This document shows, in pieces, positions 42,263 through 51,434 of a stretch of 64,000 bases of DNA. The notes below the pieces were generated by a model. That model was given only the letters and a program-made list of their open reading frames with translations. It had not been told where the DNA came from and made no database searches. The position numbers were made by a program, and so were the translations under genes. The stretch is taken from the NCBI GenBank assembly GCA_947364045.1, contig CANARN010000002.1, positions 1 through 64,000 on the forward strand, given 5' to 3'. Position 1 is the stretch's first letter. Each line of letters begins with the position of its first letter. This DNA is from an uncultured Clostridia bacterium. GTDB taxonomy: Bacteria > Bacillota > Clostridia > Oscillospirales > Acutalibacteraceae.

Positions 42263-44956
42263 ATGGCAAATGTTTATGCATATTCTCAGGACGGCAAAAT
42301 AGTAATCGGCAACGATTATATTGAACGCGTTTTTCTGAATACGGAAGACCGGCTTCGTACACAGGAAATAATCAATAAACGAATAGGCAGCGGTGTTTCT
42401 CTGAAGCTTACGGATTTTTCGGCAGAATTTTTTGTAGGCTTTAAAATTCAAGGCAGATTTCGGGATAAAACAGAGTTTTTATCTTCAAACGAACTGATAC
42501 TTGATAACATAAATATTTTTAAAAACAGAATTGAATTCATATTTAAGCCCTACGCATTTTCGGGCGCAAGAATAACCTTCGTGCTAAACTATGAGGTTAC
42601 GGAAAACAGCCCGTATATGTCAAAATATATTGAAATGATAGTTGACGGAAGTTACCAGGAAAATATTACAATTGACTGTATTGACTGCGAGCATATATGC
42701 TTTGACTCCTGTCAGGAAAAATGGTGCATAGGCGAGGTGGAAAAAGCTTATCTAAGTCCATATCACAGCTCTTTGGGTCAGCCTGTTTACCTAAACGGAA
42801 TGTTTTTTGCCAGTACTTTTCCGTTGGCGGACTCCAATATTTCAGGTAATACTGCCAGTATCCGTTATTTCAGCGGCAAGCGGTTTGATAAAATGAATTT
42901 GAGCTGCGGAACAACGTACCGAACATGGAGTACGGTTTCCGGAGCGGCTTCGGCTGTGGATTACAACACTGTACGCCGTGAATTTCTGAATTTCATCCGT
43001 TTTATTTCAAGAAAAATTCAGCCGAGATTTCAGTATAATTCGTGGTATGACCATATGCTCGACATTACCGAGGACAATATACTGAAATCCTTCACCGAAA
43101 TTGAGGACGGACTTTCTAAAGCGCTTATCGAGCCTGTTGACTCCTTTGTTGTCGATGACGGATTTTCCGATTATAAGGGTGACTTTTGGAATTTTAATTC
43201 AAAATTTCCAAATGAATTTTCAAAACCGTGTGACCTTGTAAAAAGATTTTCCTCGAATTTCGGTATGTGGATAGGACCGCGCGGCGGATATAATTCGCTG
43301 ACAAAAGCCTTTGCTAAAAATATGGAAAAGGCGGGTAAAGGCGGGTATAACAGAGCGTCAAGAGATGTCTGCGTTGCCGACACACGTTATATCAAAAATA
43401 TTACCGATTATTTTATTGATATGATGACCCGTTTTGACATAAATTACTGGAAGCTGGACGGCTTTTTGCTGAAAGCCTGTCCCTCTAAAAAGCACGGGCA
43501 TATAACAGGCGGCTTTAATGATATGTACGAATATACGGAAATGTGGGAAAATTGGATTGGCATATTCCGTAAAATGCGTATTCATCGTGAAACAGCAGGT
43601 AAGGATTTATGGATAAACCAAACAAGCTACTGCAATGCAAGTCCGTTTTTTCTCCAGTGGGTTGATTCTCTTTGGATTCAGAACAGCAGCGATGTAGGAT
43701 TTCTTGAAAAAACCAACCGCGGAGAAAAATTGCCGTCGGCAGATGTTGACAGGCTTCTTTCGTACCGTGATAGCAGATATTATGACTTTTTTATAAAAAG
43801 AAAATATCAGGTTCCTCCTGAATACCTTTACAATCATGACCCCATTTACGGCAACACTGCAAAGGTGTCAATGACAGACAGCGAATACAGAAAATATCTG
43901 TTTATGATGGCGGCGAGGGGAACGTATTTTTGGGAGCTGTATTATTCCTATAATATGCTTTCACCTTCAAAATGGCAGATAAATGCCGATGTATTCCGCT
44001 TTATAAAAAGCAATGCAGAAATACTTAAAAATTCAACATTTATCGGCTCTGACCCGGCTGACAGCGGAGTTTACGGCTATTCTGCATGGGGAGAGGGAGC
44101 GGGAATAGTTGCTCTTCGTAACCCGTCATCAAAACCGCAGGAATTTACTTTTGTACTCAGCAATGAAATGGGCTGCGCTCCTTTTGAGGGTGAAATGCGC
44201 CGTGCAAATGTTTATCCGTACACGGAACAATGTGACAGCGAAACATATTCCTACGGCGACTCATTTACCGTTACGCTTTCGTCCGGCGAAGCTGTTTTAA
44301 TGAAATTTACATCGGTAAAGGAAAAAACGCCTGCTTTAATTTACAGCAGATTTGACTCTTCCAAGGAGCTGTTACTGTTCTTTGACAGCAGAGTTTACCT
44401 TTCCTCCGATATGGTTTCTTCCGATAAAAAAATTGCATCTCTTGATTTGCTCTCGGATTACAGTACGCTTAAAATTACATTTGCCGAAGATGTTGAAAAG
44501 GTATATGTTTCTCTTACCGTTAAAAATGCTTTCGGCGATATGGCGGATGCTGAAATTAACGCTGATTATTACCCTGATTTTGTTTGCAGTGAAAATAAAA
44601 TTCCTAACGGACGTGACTTTACCGTTGCATTTACATATAGGGATTCAGATGAATATAACTGCCTTTTGAAAACCGATGACCTGTCTTTAAAGGTGTATGA
44701 CGGCGGATTGCTTTTAAGCTTTTTCGAAAAAAAATCAAAGCTTAACGCAGAAGTTTCGGACGGCGACAGATTAATTCTTGTCTGCGAGCCGAATTCTCTT
44801 ATTAAGCTTTATAAAAATGCAGAGCTTTTGGGTTCTGTTTTCGCAGAGGATTATGTAAATTCACTCTTCGGTCAAAAAATTGAGTTTTCCGAAAATATCT
44901 CAAATGTGAAAATCCTTTCAAAAGCATTAAAATATGATGAAACGGAGAGGGTATGA
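42263..44956 (+). CDS. GH36-like (clan GH-D) glycosidase, divergent
   Basis: 897 residues. An N-terminal beta-sandwich (about 1-240) is followed by a TIM barrel (about 245-600), with FNSWYDH-like RFQYNSWYDHMLDITEDNIL, FVVDDGFSDYKGDFW, MWIGPRGG and the probable nucleophile Asp399 in INYWKLDGF, then C-terminal beta domains. The layout resembles alpha-galactosidase/alpha-N-acetylgalactosaminidase-type GH36/GH27 relatives, but the sequence is far from typical members. No signal peptide. It starts one base after the previous gene with AAAGGGG upstream and overlaps the GH31 gene by four bases, so both enzymes likely act on the same oligosaccharide. Confidence 0.72.
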   Translation: MANVYAYSQDGKIVIGNDYIERVFLNTEDRLRTQEIINKRIGSGVSLKLTDFSAEFFVGFKIQGRFRDKTEFLSSNELILDNINIFKNRIEFIFKPYAFSGARITFVLNYEVTENSPYMSKYIEMIVDGSYQENITIDCIDCEHICFDSCQEKWCIGEVEKAYLSPYHSSLGQPVYLNGMFFASTFPLADSNISGNTASIRYFSGKRFDKMNLSCGTTYRTWSTVSGAASAVDYNTVRREFLNFIRFISRKIQPRFQYNSWYDHMLDITEDNILKSFTEIEDGLSKALIEPVDSFVVDDGFSDYKGDFWNFNSKFPNEFSKPCDLVKRFSSNFGMWIGPRGGYNSLTKAFAKNMEKAGKGGYNRASRDVCVADTRYIKNITDYFIDMMTRFDINYWKLDGFLLKACPSKKHGHITGGFNDMYEYTEMWENWIGIFRKMRIHRETAGKDLWINQTSYCNASPFFLQWVDSLWIQNSSDVGFLEKTNRGEKLPSADVDRLLSYRDSRYYDFFIKRKYQVPPEYLYNHDPIYGNTAKVSMTDSEYRKYLFMMAARGTYFWELYYSYNMLSPSKWQINADVFRFIKSNAEILKNSTFIGSDPADSGVYGYSAWGEGAGIVALRNPSSKPQEFTFVLSNEMGCAPFEGEMRRANVYPYTEQCDSETYSYGDSFTVTLSSGEAVLMKFTSVKEKTPALIYSRFDSSKELLLFFDSRVYLSSDMVSSDKKIASLDLLSDYSTLKITFAEDVEKVYVSLTVKNAFGDMADAEINADYYPDFVCSENKIPNGRDFTVAFTYRDSDEYNCLLKTDDLSLKVYDGGLLLSFFEKKSKLNAEVSDGDRLILVCEPNSLIKLYKNAELLGSVFAEDYVNSLFGQKIEFSENISNVKILSKALKYDETERV

Positions 44957-47319
44957 TGAAAAATTTATATGAAAGACTTCTTGCAGAAACTCACGGAAAA
45001 GCAAATGAAAGCAATATAATAACCGAGAATAATACCCGAATAACCGTTTTAAGCGATATACTGATAAGAATTGAAACAGGTGAATTTACCGATTTGCCGT
45101 CGCAGACTGTGTGGCACAGGAACGGTGAAAAAACGGATTTTAAGACAGAGAAAAACGGAAATATTATCCGTATTATTACAAAAAAAGCAGAATTTGCCGT
45201 TAATGTCAAGAACGGAAAATTCCTCTATGCCGTGATTGAAGGTGTAAAGCAGAAGTACGACAGTGACCTTAATATGAAAGGCACAACACGAACTCTTGAC
45301 CAGACCTTCGGCGCAGTACCTCTTAAGGACGGAGTTTTGTCGCAGAACGGCGTAACCGTAATGGATGACAGTAAAACGCTCCTTTTAAGAGAGGACGGTC
45401 AGCTCCAAAACCGTAAAAAAGGCTCGTCTGATAAATATGTTTTTGCCTACGGAAAGGATAATATCGGTTGCTTGAAAGCATTTTATTCCATTACAGGTAA
45501 AGCGCCGCTCATTCCCCGTTTTGCCCTCGGCAACTGGTGGAGCAGATACAGAGCCTACACCCAAAAGGAATATGAGGATTTAATGGACGAGTTTATCCGC
45601 CGAGATATTCCTCTTACGGTTGCCACGGTTGATATGGATTGGCATTGGGTAAATGTCGAAGAAAAATTCAATTACAAGGGTAAACAGGGTCTTGTCTGGA
45701 AAGGCGGCTGGACAGGTTACAGCTGGAATACCGACCTTTTCCCCGATTATAAAGGCTTTCTTAAAGGACTTCACGAAAGGGATTTAAAGGTAACGCTTAA
45801 TTTGCACCCTGCGGACGGTGTTCGCCCCTTTGACGATATGTACAGCGAAATGTGCGAGGCTGTGGGGCAGGATAAGTCCGCTCAAAAGCCCGTTGAGTTT
45901 GACCTTACAGACAGCACATTTATTAACGCATATTTTGATGTTTTGCACCATCCGTATGAAAACCAGGGCGTTGACTTTTGGTGGATAGACTGGCAGCAGG
46001 GTACAAAGAGCAAAAGCGCAGGGCTTGATCCGCTTTGGCTTTTAAACCATTACCATTACCTTGACAGTTGCCGTGACGGCAAGCGCCCGCTTATTCTCTC
46101 CCGTTATGCAGGGCTTGGTTCGCACCGTTATCCTTTAGGCTTTTCGGGTGATACCGCAATCAATTGGTCTGTGCTTGATTTTCAGCCGTATTTCACCGCA
46201 AATGCGGCAAACTGCGGTTACACTTGGTGGAGTCATGACATCGGCGGGCATCATATGGGCGCACACGACGATGAGCTTTATATCCGCTGGCTTCAGCTCG
46301 GAGTTTTTTCTCCCATAATACGCCTTCATTCAACAAGCAACGATTTGCTCGGCAAAGAGCCGTGGAATTTCTCATGGGAAGCCGAAACAATAGGCGTTGA
46401 TTTTTTGCGTCTGCGCCATAAGCTCATTCCCTATATCTATTCAATGAATTACCGCTCATTCTCCGACGGCAGAGCGCTTTGCGAGCCGATGTATTACACA
46501 TATCCCGAAAACAGCGGTGCATATTCCGTTAAAAACGAGTATATGTTCGGCTCAGAGCTTCTTGTTTGCCCTGTCACAACAAAGCTTGATAAGCATACAA
46601 AAACCGCATTCACAAAAGTTTGGTTGCCCGAAGGGCGCTGGACAAATATTTTCGACGGCAGAATTTACAAGGGCGGTCAAACGGTAACCGTTACTAGTCC
46701 TATTAACACAATTCCCGTCTTGGCAAAAGAGGGCGCTGTTATTCCTATGTCGGAGGATATGGGTAATTCCTGGCGCAATCCCGAAAATCTTTCGTTTGAT
46801 ATTTACAGAGGTAACGGGATTTTTAATCTTTATGAGGACGACGGTGAAACATCTTCTTATGAAAACGGCGAATATTCCATTACCGATATTCTCGTAAATG
46901 AAAATGAAAATACCCTTAGAATCAGCGTTTCGGGCGGAAAACAGATTTCTTCGATTCCCGAAAAACGCAATTACACATTTAAGTTTAAGGATATTGAAGC
47001 ATTTGAAAAGGCAGAAGTGCTTGTTAACGGCACCGAAAAAACAGATGCTGTTCAAAACGGTAAAATCCGTATTGAAAATATATCTGCCGAGGACAGAATT
47101 GAAATTACATTAACGGGCGTTACAGCGAAGAAAAATAAGCCTGCCCGTGAAAGAGTGCTTGACTGCTTTATAAAATACAACGGAAACAACACTAAAAAGA
47201 GCGCAGTGTATAAAGCGTTTAAGACAGATGATGTAAATGTTCTCCGTCAAAATGCGCAAAAGGTACGTAACAAGGCGTTAAGACTTTCAATTCTTGAAGC
47301 AACAGACGCAATGGAATAA
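44953..47319 (+). CDS. GH31 family alpha-glycosidase
   Basis: 788-residue retaining alpha-glycosidase (alpha-glucosidase/alpha-xylosidase/alpha-galactosidase group). N-terminal beta-sandwich (1-180), TIM barrel with PRFALGNWWSRYRAYTQKEY, VDMDWHW, and the nucleophile motif DFWWIDWQQG (Asp346). The acid/base region is GFSGDTAINW (Asp400), then TWWSHDIGGHHMG. C-terminal beta domains follow (FNLYEDDGETSSYENGEY). It is cytosolic, without a signal peptide. ATG 44953 overlaps the stop of the GH36-like gene; ATG 44956 is equally possible behind GGAGAGG. The exact sugar cannot be fixed from sequence. Confidence 0.92.
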   Translation: MMKNLYERLLAETHGKANESNIITENNTRITVLSDILIRIETGEFTDLPSQTVWHRNGEKTDFKTEKNGNIIRIITKKAEFAVNVKNGKFLYAVIEGVKQKYDSDLNMKGTTRTLDQTFGAVPLKDGVLSQNGVTVMDDSKTLLLREDGQLQNRKKGSSDKYVFAYGKDNIGCLKAFYSITGKAPLIPRFALGNWWSRYRAYTQKEYEDLMDEFIRRDIPLTVATVDMDWHWVNVEEKFNYKGKQGLVWKGGWTGYSWNTDLFPDYKGFLKGLHERDLKVTLNLHPADGVRPFDDMYSEMCEAVGQDKSAQKPVEFDLTDSTFINAYFDVLHHPYENQGVDFWWIDWQQGTKSKSAGLDPLWLLNHYHYLDSCRDGKRPLILSRYAGLGSHRYPLGFSGDTAINWSVLDFQPYFTANAANCGYTWWSHDIGGHHMGAHDDELYIRWLQLGVFSPIIRLHSTSNDLLGKEPWNFSWEAETIGVDFLRLRHKLIPYIYSMNYRSFSDGRALCEPMYYTYPENSGAYSVKNEYMFGSELLVCPVTTKLDKHTKTAFTKVWLPEGRWTNIFDGRIYKGGQTVTVTSPINTIPVLAKEGAVIPMSEDMGNSWRNPENLSFDIYRGNGIFNLYEDDGETSSYENGEYSITDILVNENENTLRISVSGGKQISSIPEKRNYTFKFKDIEAFEKAEVLVNGTEKTDAVQNGKIRIENISAEDRIEITLTGVTAKKNKPARERVLDCFIKYNGNNTKKSAVYKAFKTDDVNVLRQNAQKVRNKALRLSILEATDAME

Positions 47320-47336
47320 AAATTTTATACCGATTT

Positions 47337-47363
47337 TGTAGGGTCAGGTTTCTATGCCTGACC
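47337..47363 (+). repeat. TGTAGG palindrome element F
   Basis: TGTAG, then arms GGTCAGG (47342-47348) / CCTGACC (47357-47363) around an eight-base loop. It lies 18 bases after the GH31 stop and could also slow transcription (TTTTTG follows). Confidence 0.7.
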
Positions 47364-47383
47364 TTTTTGTTTTTATCCTATTT

Positions 47384-47410
47384 TGTAGTGGACGATGCCT
47401 TCATCGTCCC
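47384..47410 (+). repeat. TGTAGG palindrome element G
   Basis: TGTAGT followed by arms GGACGATG (47390-47397) / CATCGTCC (47402-47409), loop CCTT. The same arms occur as in elements C and D. Confidence 0.72.
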
Positions 47411-47425
47411 ATGACTGTTTCACTC

Positions 47426-47486
47426 TTGACTTTACAAATTTTTTATGATATTATAAGTAACAAAGATTACGCAACAATCGTTACTT
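47426..47486 (+). promoter_or_regulatory. Promoter and putative operator of the TetR-ABC operon
   Basis: TTGACT (47426-47431) and TATTAT (47449-47454) with a 17-base spacer. An inverted repeat AAGTAAC (47455-47461) / GTTACTT (47480-47486) lies right behind the -10 box, as expected for autoregulation by the TetR protein encoded 20 bases downstream. Confidence 0.65.
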
Positions 47487-47505
47487 TAAAAACGAGGTGA
47501 GAAAA

Positions 47506-48075
47506 ATGCCCCCGAAATTTAAATTCACAAAAGATGAAATAATCAGTGCCGCATTAAATTTAGTACGTAAAAACGGTATGTCTGCCCTTACCGCAAGGGC
47601 GCTGGCAGAAGAACTCGGCTGTTCTGTTAAGCCGATTTTCGGGCTGTTTAAAAATATGGACGAATTACAGCAGTCGGTTTTCTCGGCCGCGAAAAATCTC
47701 TATCAAAGCTATTTACAGGACAGCGCTTTTAACGGTGAATACCCTGTGTATAAATCCGCAGGTATGGCGTATATCCGCTTTGCTAAAGAGGAAAAGGAGC
47801 TTTTTAAACTCCTTTTTATGCGTGACCGAAGAAATGAAAAGATTGAGGAAAACAGGGAAGAGGTACGTCAGTTTACCGATTTAATTATGGAGAAATTAGG
47901 GATAAGCGAAGATGAGGCTTATATGTTCCACCTTGAAATGTGGATTTACGTCCACGGAATTGCCACAATGATTGCCACGTCTTACCTTGAATGGTCAGAC
48001 ACGCTTGTAAGCGAAACGCTGACCGACATTTTTACAGGGCTTAAACACCGATATTTACAAAAGGGGAAAGAATAG
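47506..48075 (+). CDS. TetR/AcrR family transcriptional regulator
   Basis: 189 residues: N-terminal helix-turn-helix (FTKDEIISAALNLVRKNGMS, LTARALAEELGCSVKPIFGLF) and a C-terminal ligand-binding domain of about 130 residues with the TetR_C_33-like region. ATG 47506 with GAGGTGA upstream; an in-frame GTG at 47497 overlaps that site. Its stop codon touches the ATG of the ABC ATPase gene, so regulator and exporter form one operon. Probably a repressor released by the exported compound. Confidence 0.9.
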   Translation: MPPKFKFTKDEIISAALNLVRKNGMSALTARALAEELGCSVKPIFGLFKNMDELQQSVFSAAKNLYQSYLQDSAFNGEYPVYKSAGMAYIRFAKEEKELFKLLFMRDRRNEKIEENREEVRQFTDLIMEKLGISEDEAYMFHLEMWIYVHGIATMIATSYLEWSDTLVSETLTDIFTGLKHRYLQKGKE

Positions 48076-48800
48076 ATGGAAGCGATAAAAACAGCAAAGC
48101 TTAAAAAAAATACAAGGATTTGATTGCTGTAAATGCCCTTGATTTAACCGTAGAGCAAGGCGAGCTTTTCTCACTCCTCGGCGTTAACGGCGCAGGCAAA
48201 ACAACAACCGTTAAAATGCTTTCCTGTCTTTCAAGACCGACTTCGGGCGAGGCTTACTTAAACGGCAAAAGCATTATTTCCGATTCTTCGGCAGTTAAAA
48301 GCATAATAGGCGTTTCGCCGCAGGAAACGGCGGTTGCTCCCAATTTGACTGTTAAGGAAAATTTGGAGCTTATGTGCGGAGTACATGGGTTTTCTAAAGA
48401 AAAAAGCAGCGACAAAACTGCAGAGCTTGCCGAAAAATTTGAGCTTAACGGGATTCTAAAGAAAAAGGCGGGCAAGCTTTCAGGCGGCTGGCAGAGAAGA
48501 CTGAGCATTGCAATGGCGCTTGTGAGCGAACCGCAGATTCTCTTTCTTGACGAGCCGACCTTGGGGCTTGATGTCATTGCAAGAAGCGAGCTTTGGGATT
48601 TGATTAGAGAACTTAAGGGTAAGACCACCATTATTCTGACAACACATTATATGGAGGAAGCCGAGGCTCTTGCGGACCGTGTGGGTATTATGAAGGACGG
48701 CAGACTGCTCTCAGTCGGAACACCCGAGGAGCTGAATGAAAAAACGGGTACAAGCTGTCTTGTGGACGCTTTTCTTAAAACAGTAAAGGGGGAGATATAA
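48076..48800 (+). CDS. ABC-2 exporter ATP-binding protein with internal frameshift at A8
   Basis: The natural start is ATG 48076, directly after the TetR stop and behind AAGGGGAAAG. That frame (MEAIKTAKLKK) runs into eight A residues (48103-48110) and stops at TGA 48121. One nucleotide back, the frame continues YKDLIAVNALDLTVEQGELF and the complete ATPase: Walker A GVNGAAGKTTT-like GVNGAGKTT, signature LSGGWQRRLSIAMAL, Walker B ILFLDEPTLGLD, H-loop TTHYMEEAE. Thus full-length protein needs a -1 slip, or transcripts with nine A. Alternatives are a TTG start at 48120 with poor ribosome site, a sequencing error, or a pseudogene. The partner permease is encoded next. Confidence 0.8.
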
Positions 48801-49531
48801 TGAAACTGCTTGCATTTTCCAAAAGAACCGCAAAGGAAATATTGCGTGACCCTCTGAATCTTGCTTTCGGAATAATTCTTCCCAATGTTCTGATTTTGCT
48901 TCTCTCAGCAATTCAGGCAAATGTGCCTGTGGATATATTCAAAATAGAAAGTCTGACTCCCGGAATCGCAGTTTTCGGACTTTCTTTTATGACGCTTTTT
49001 TCCGCCGTGCTGATTTCTAAGGACAGGGAAAGCGCAATGTTTCAGCGTCTTTATTCCACACCGCTTACTGCATCGGATTTCATATTAGGGTATATGCTGC
49101 CGATTTTGCCCATAGCCGTACTTCAAAGCGCTGTTTGCTTTATTGTGGCAATTTGCTTGGGACTTCCCGTGACAGTGCGGATTTTATACTGCCTTTTGTT
49201 TGTATTGCCCGTTTCGCTTTTCTTTATTGCATTAGGGCTTCTTTGCGGAAGCGTATTTAATTCAAAGCAGGTGGGCGGAGTTTGCGGCGCTCTTGTAACC
49301 AATATTACCGCTTGGCTTTCGGGAGCATGGTTTGATTTATCGCTTGTGGGCGGTACATTCAAGAAAATTGCGGATTTACTTCCGTTTGTTCACGCACTTG
49401 AAATGGAAAAAGCAGTTTTAAATGGAATTTACGGTGATATTTTCCCGCATATTTATTGGGTAATAGGCTACAGCGCAGTTGCCTTGACCGCCGCCGTTCT
49501 TGTCTTTTTGAAACAAATTAAAAAACAGTAA
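48800..49531 (+). CDS. ABC-2 type transporter permease
   Basis: 243 residues with about six transmembrane helices of the ABC2_membrane type, including VFGLSFMTLFSAVLISKDRE, followed by SAMFQRLYSTPLTASDFI, the typical cytosolic connector, and a Gly/Ala-rich later helix. It starts within the ATPase stop codon (TAATG), with GGGGGAG upstream, so translation is coupled. It probably exports a drug, peptide or lipid-like compound, sensed by the TetR regulator. The intact permease argues against simple decay of the operon. Confidence 0.9.
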   Translation: MKLLAFSKRTAKEILRDPLNLAFGIILPNVLILLLSAIQANVPVDIFKIESLTPGIAVFGLSFMTLFSAVLISKDRESAMFQRLYSTPLTASDFILGYMLPILPIAVLQSAVCFIVAICLGLPVTVRILYCLLFVLPVSLFFIALGLLCGSVFNSKQVGGVCGALVTNITAWLSGAWFDLSLVGGTFKKIADLLPFVHALEMEKAVLNGIYGDIFPHIYWVIGYSAVALTAAVLVFLKQIKKQ

Positions 49532-49547
49532 ATTTGAAAATATAATT

Positions 49548-49572
49548 TGTAGGGCGAGGGCTTGCTCCCGCC
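49548..49572 (+). repeat. TGTAGG palindrome element H
   Basis: TGTAG, then imperfect arms GGCGAGGGC (49553-49561) / GCTCCCGCC (49564-49572) with one mismatch and one G-T pair. It lies just after the permease stop. Confidence 0.65.
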
Positions 49573-49607
49573 GCTTTTTCTGCTATCACCATTTGTGCTC
49601 CACAACT

Positions 49608-49633
49608 TGTAGGGACAGCCGACTCGGCTGTCC
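49608..49633 (+). repeat. TGTAGG palindrome element I
   Basis: TGTAG, then perfect arms GGACAGCCG (49613-49621) / CGGCTGTCC (49625-49633), loop ACT. Its arms resemble those of element J. Confidence 0.75.
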
Positions 49634-49661
49634 GAGAAAATGCAAATGATAAAACCGAATA

Positions 49662-49704
49662 AAACACATAAACAGGGCACAAAATGTGCTCTGTTTATGT
49701 GTTT
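49662..49704 (-). terminator. Terminator of the carbohydrate-binding lipoprotein gene
   Basis: 19-bp stem between 49662-49680 and 49686-49704 (arms start AAACACATAAACAG and end CTGTTTATGTGTTT) with one G-T pair and a five-base loop. On the minus strand a TTTTATTCGGTTTT run follows, 14 bases after the gene's stop. Confidence 0.78.
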
Positions 49705-49717
49705 GGGGGGTTATATA

Positions 49718-51244
49718 TTAAAATACCGTGTAGGTATTGCCGCCTGCGTTTAAGTTAAATACCGTTTTACCCGTGTCGTTTCCGTTTGCATCGGGTGATG
49801 TTCCGTTTTCGTCTGTCGGTCTTTCTCCGCTCGGCATTTCGGGCGGTGTGCTGCCGTCAGTCTCGGAACTGTTTGGGCGAGTGGGACGTTCACCGTTCGG
49901 CATCTGCGGCGGAGTTGCTCCGTCAGGCTTTTGCTCTCCTGTCATACCTTCAGGTCTTTGACCGCCGAAACCGCCTTTCATTCCGCCTGCACTTTCTGCA
50001 ACGCCCAGTTCTTTGCCGTCTGCAAGTAGCTTGTAATCTCCGCCCTGAAGCTTAGGTGACGAAACAATTAAATAGGTGAACGAGTTTTCCGGAGTGCATT
50101 TAATCACAGCTTCGCCGTTGCTGTTTTGAAGCTCATAAGCTTTTGAACCTTCCTGCTTATCACGGAATGTAAATACAGCATAGTTTTGCGCTCCTCCTGA
50201 GATTTCGTCAAGCATATTTCCGGTTGCAGTCAGCGTTCCGCCGTTAATGTAAATTCCGTTATCGGAGTCAATTCCTGCGTCGCCGCTCTTACTGCACGCC
50301 TGTGCAAACACATTTCCGCCGTTAATAACGAGCCATCCGTTTGAATCTATTCCATCGCCCTCTTCGGCGTTTTCACTTACCTTAATATTCAGCGTGCCGC
50401 CGTTAACGGTTGTAACGGAAACACCGTCCTCGTTGGTATTTATCCCGTCGTCATCCGAAACTATATTGATAACTCCTCCGTTAATTGTGAGATGAAGCTC
50501 AGAATCAATGCCCTCGTTTTCTGCATTAACATTCAGCACACCTGTGCCGCCCTCAATATTCATTGTCATTTTGGAATATAGTGTACCGTCGTATTTGTGA
50601 AGCTTTTTGCTGTCGGTAATTTCCGTACCGTTTTCATTTAAAACTACGGATTTGTAAATTTTAGCAACATAACTTCCGTTAAGCGTGTTCTCTGTGCCGT
50701 CAGCAATCTGAACAATTGCGCCTGCCTTCGCCGTGTCAACGGTTTTATCTGCCGTTTCGCTGTCTTCATTTCCGCACTCGTAAACATTGTAGAAAATGAT
50801 GCTCGGCGCAACAGTTGATGTAATATCAACTCCGTTTAGAACAAGCTTTACAACAGCGTTTTTGTCTGTTTTCGCATCTTCGCCGAGGTCGACTGCAACC
50901 TGACCCTTTGAAAGAATTCCCGAAAGCACATAGGTGCCGGGCTTTGTAATATGGACAACCGTGTGACCGTCTGCTTCTTCCTTTGAGTGCTCGTCGTTTT
51001 TTTCACCCTCGCCGTAGGTAAAGTCGTGTCCCTCTTCATAGTAAACTATGTCGTTTGCTGTGTAAACAGCTTCGTTTTCGTTTGACGTTACAGGAGCTCC
51101 GTCCACGGTAATGCCGCTGTCGCTTAAGTTAATTTTAACTCCTTCGATTTTTTGTTCGCTGTTACTGCTTTCAGGCGATTTACCGCAGGAGGCAAAGCTT
51201 AAAAGCATAGAAAGTGCAATTGCGGCAGATATTGCTTTTTTCAT
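49718..51244 (-). CDS. Carbohydrate-binding domain lipoprotein (Cthe_2159-like)
   Basis: 508 residues. Signal peptide II with lipobox FASC (Cys20); then a right-handed beta-helix-like domain (about 60-390) of the family containing Cthe_2159, a polygalacturonate/cellulose-binding surface protein. Repeats of the type INGGVINIVSDDDGINTNED, then GWLVINGGNVFAQ and GIYINGGTLTATG stack as parallel beta turns. The C-terminal about 90 residues are Gly/Pro/Glu/Thr-rich low complexity (GGMKGGFGGQRPEG), perhaps a wall-spanning linker, ending in a short beta-like motif. ATG 51244 with GAAAGGAT upstream. Likely binds acidic polysaccharides at the cell surface. Confidence 0.85.
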   Translation of the reverse strand: MKKAISAAIALSMLLSFASCGKSPESSNSEQKIEGVKINLSDSGITVDGAPVTSNENEAVYTANDIVYYEEGHDFTYGEGEKNDEHSKEEADGHTVVHITKPGTYVLSGILSKGQVAVDLGEDAKTDKNAVVKLVLNGVDITSTVAPSIIFYNVYECGNEDSETADKTVDTAKAGAIVQIADGTENTLNGSYVAKIYKSVVLNENGTEITDSKKLHKYDGTLYSKMTMNIEGGTGVLNVNAENEGIDSELHLTINGGVINIVSDDDGINTNEDGVSVTTVNGGTLNIKVSENAEEGDGIDSNGWLVINGGNVFAQACSKSGDAGIDSDNGIYINGGTLTATGNMLDEISGGAQNYAVFTFRDKQEGSKAYELQNSNGEAVIKCTPENSFTYLIVSSPKLQGGDYKLLADGKELGVAESAGGMKGGFGGQRPEGMTGEQKPDGATPPQMPNGERPTRPNSSETDGSTPPEMPSGERPTDENGTSPDANGNDTGKTVFNLNAGGNTYTVF

Positions 51245-51386
51245 ATTTTTTATCCTTTCGTTTTAGATTGTTTTGAGTATAATCTCAATATATTACAATG
51301 AAATGACCTGAAAATAGACAAACTGTAAACAAATTCCAACTTTCTTGTGAAAATTGTTACAAAAATATAAATACAATATTTTCTCC

Positions 51387-51414
51387 TTGAAAAAATATTA
51401 AACAGTATTATAAT
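51387..51414 (+). promoter_or_regulatory. Promoter of the GH3 lipoprotein gene
   Basis: TTGAAA (51387-51392) and TATAAT (51409-51414) with a 16-base spacer, just before the AGGAGG ribosome site. Confidence 0.75.
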
Positions 51415-51434
51415 TAAATCAGGAGGAATTGCAA

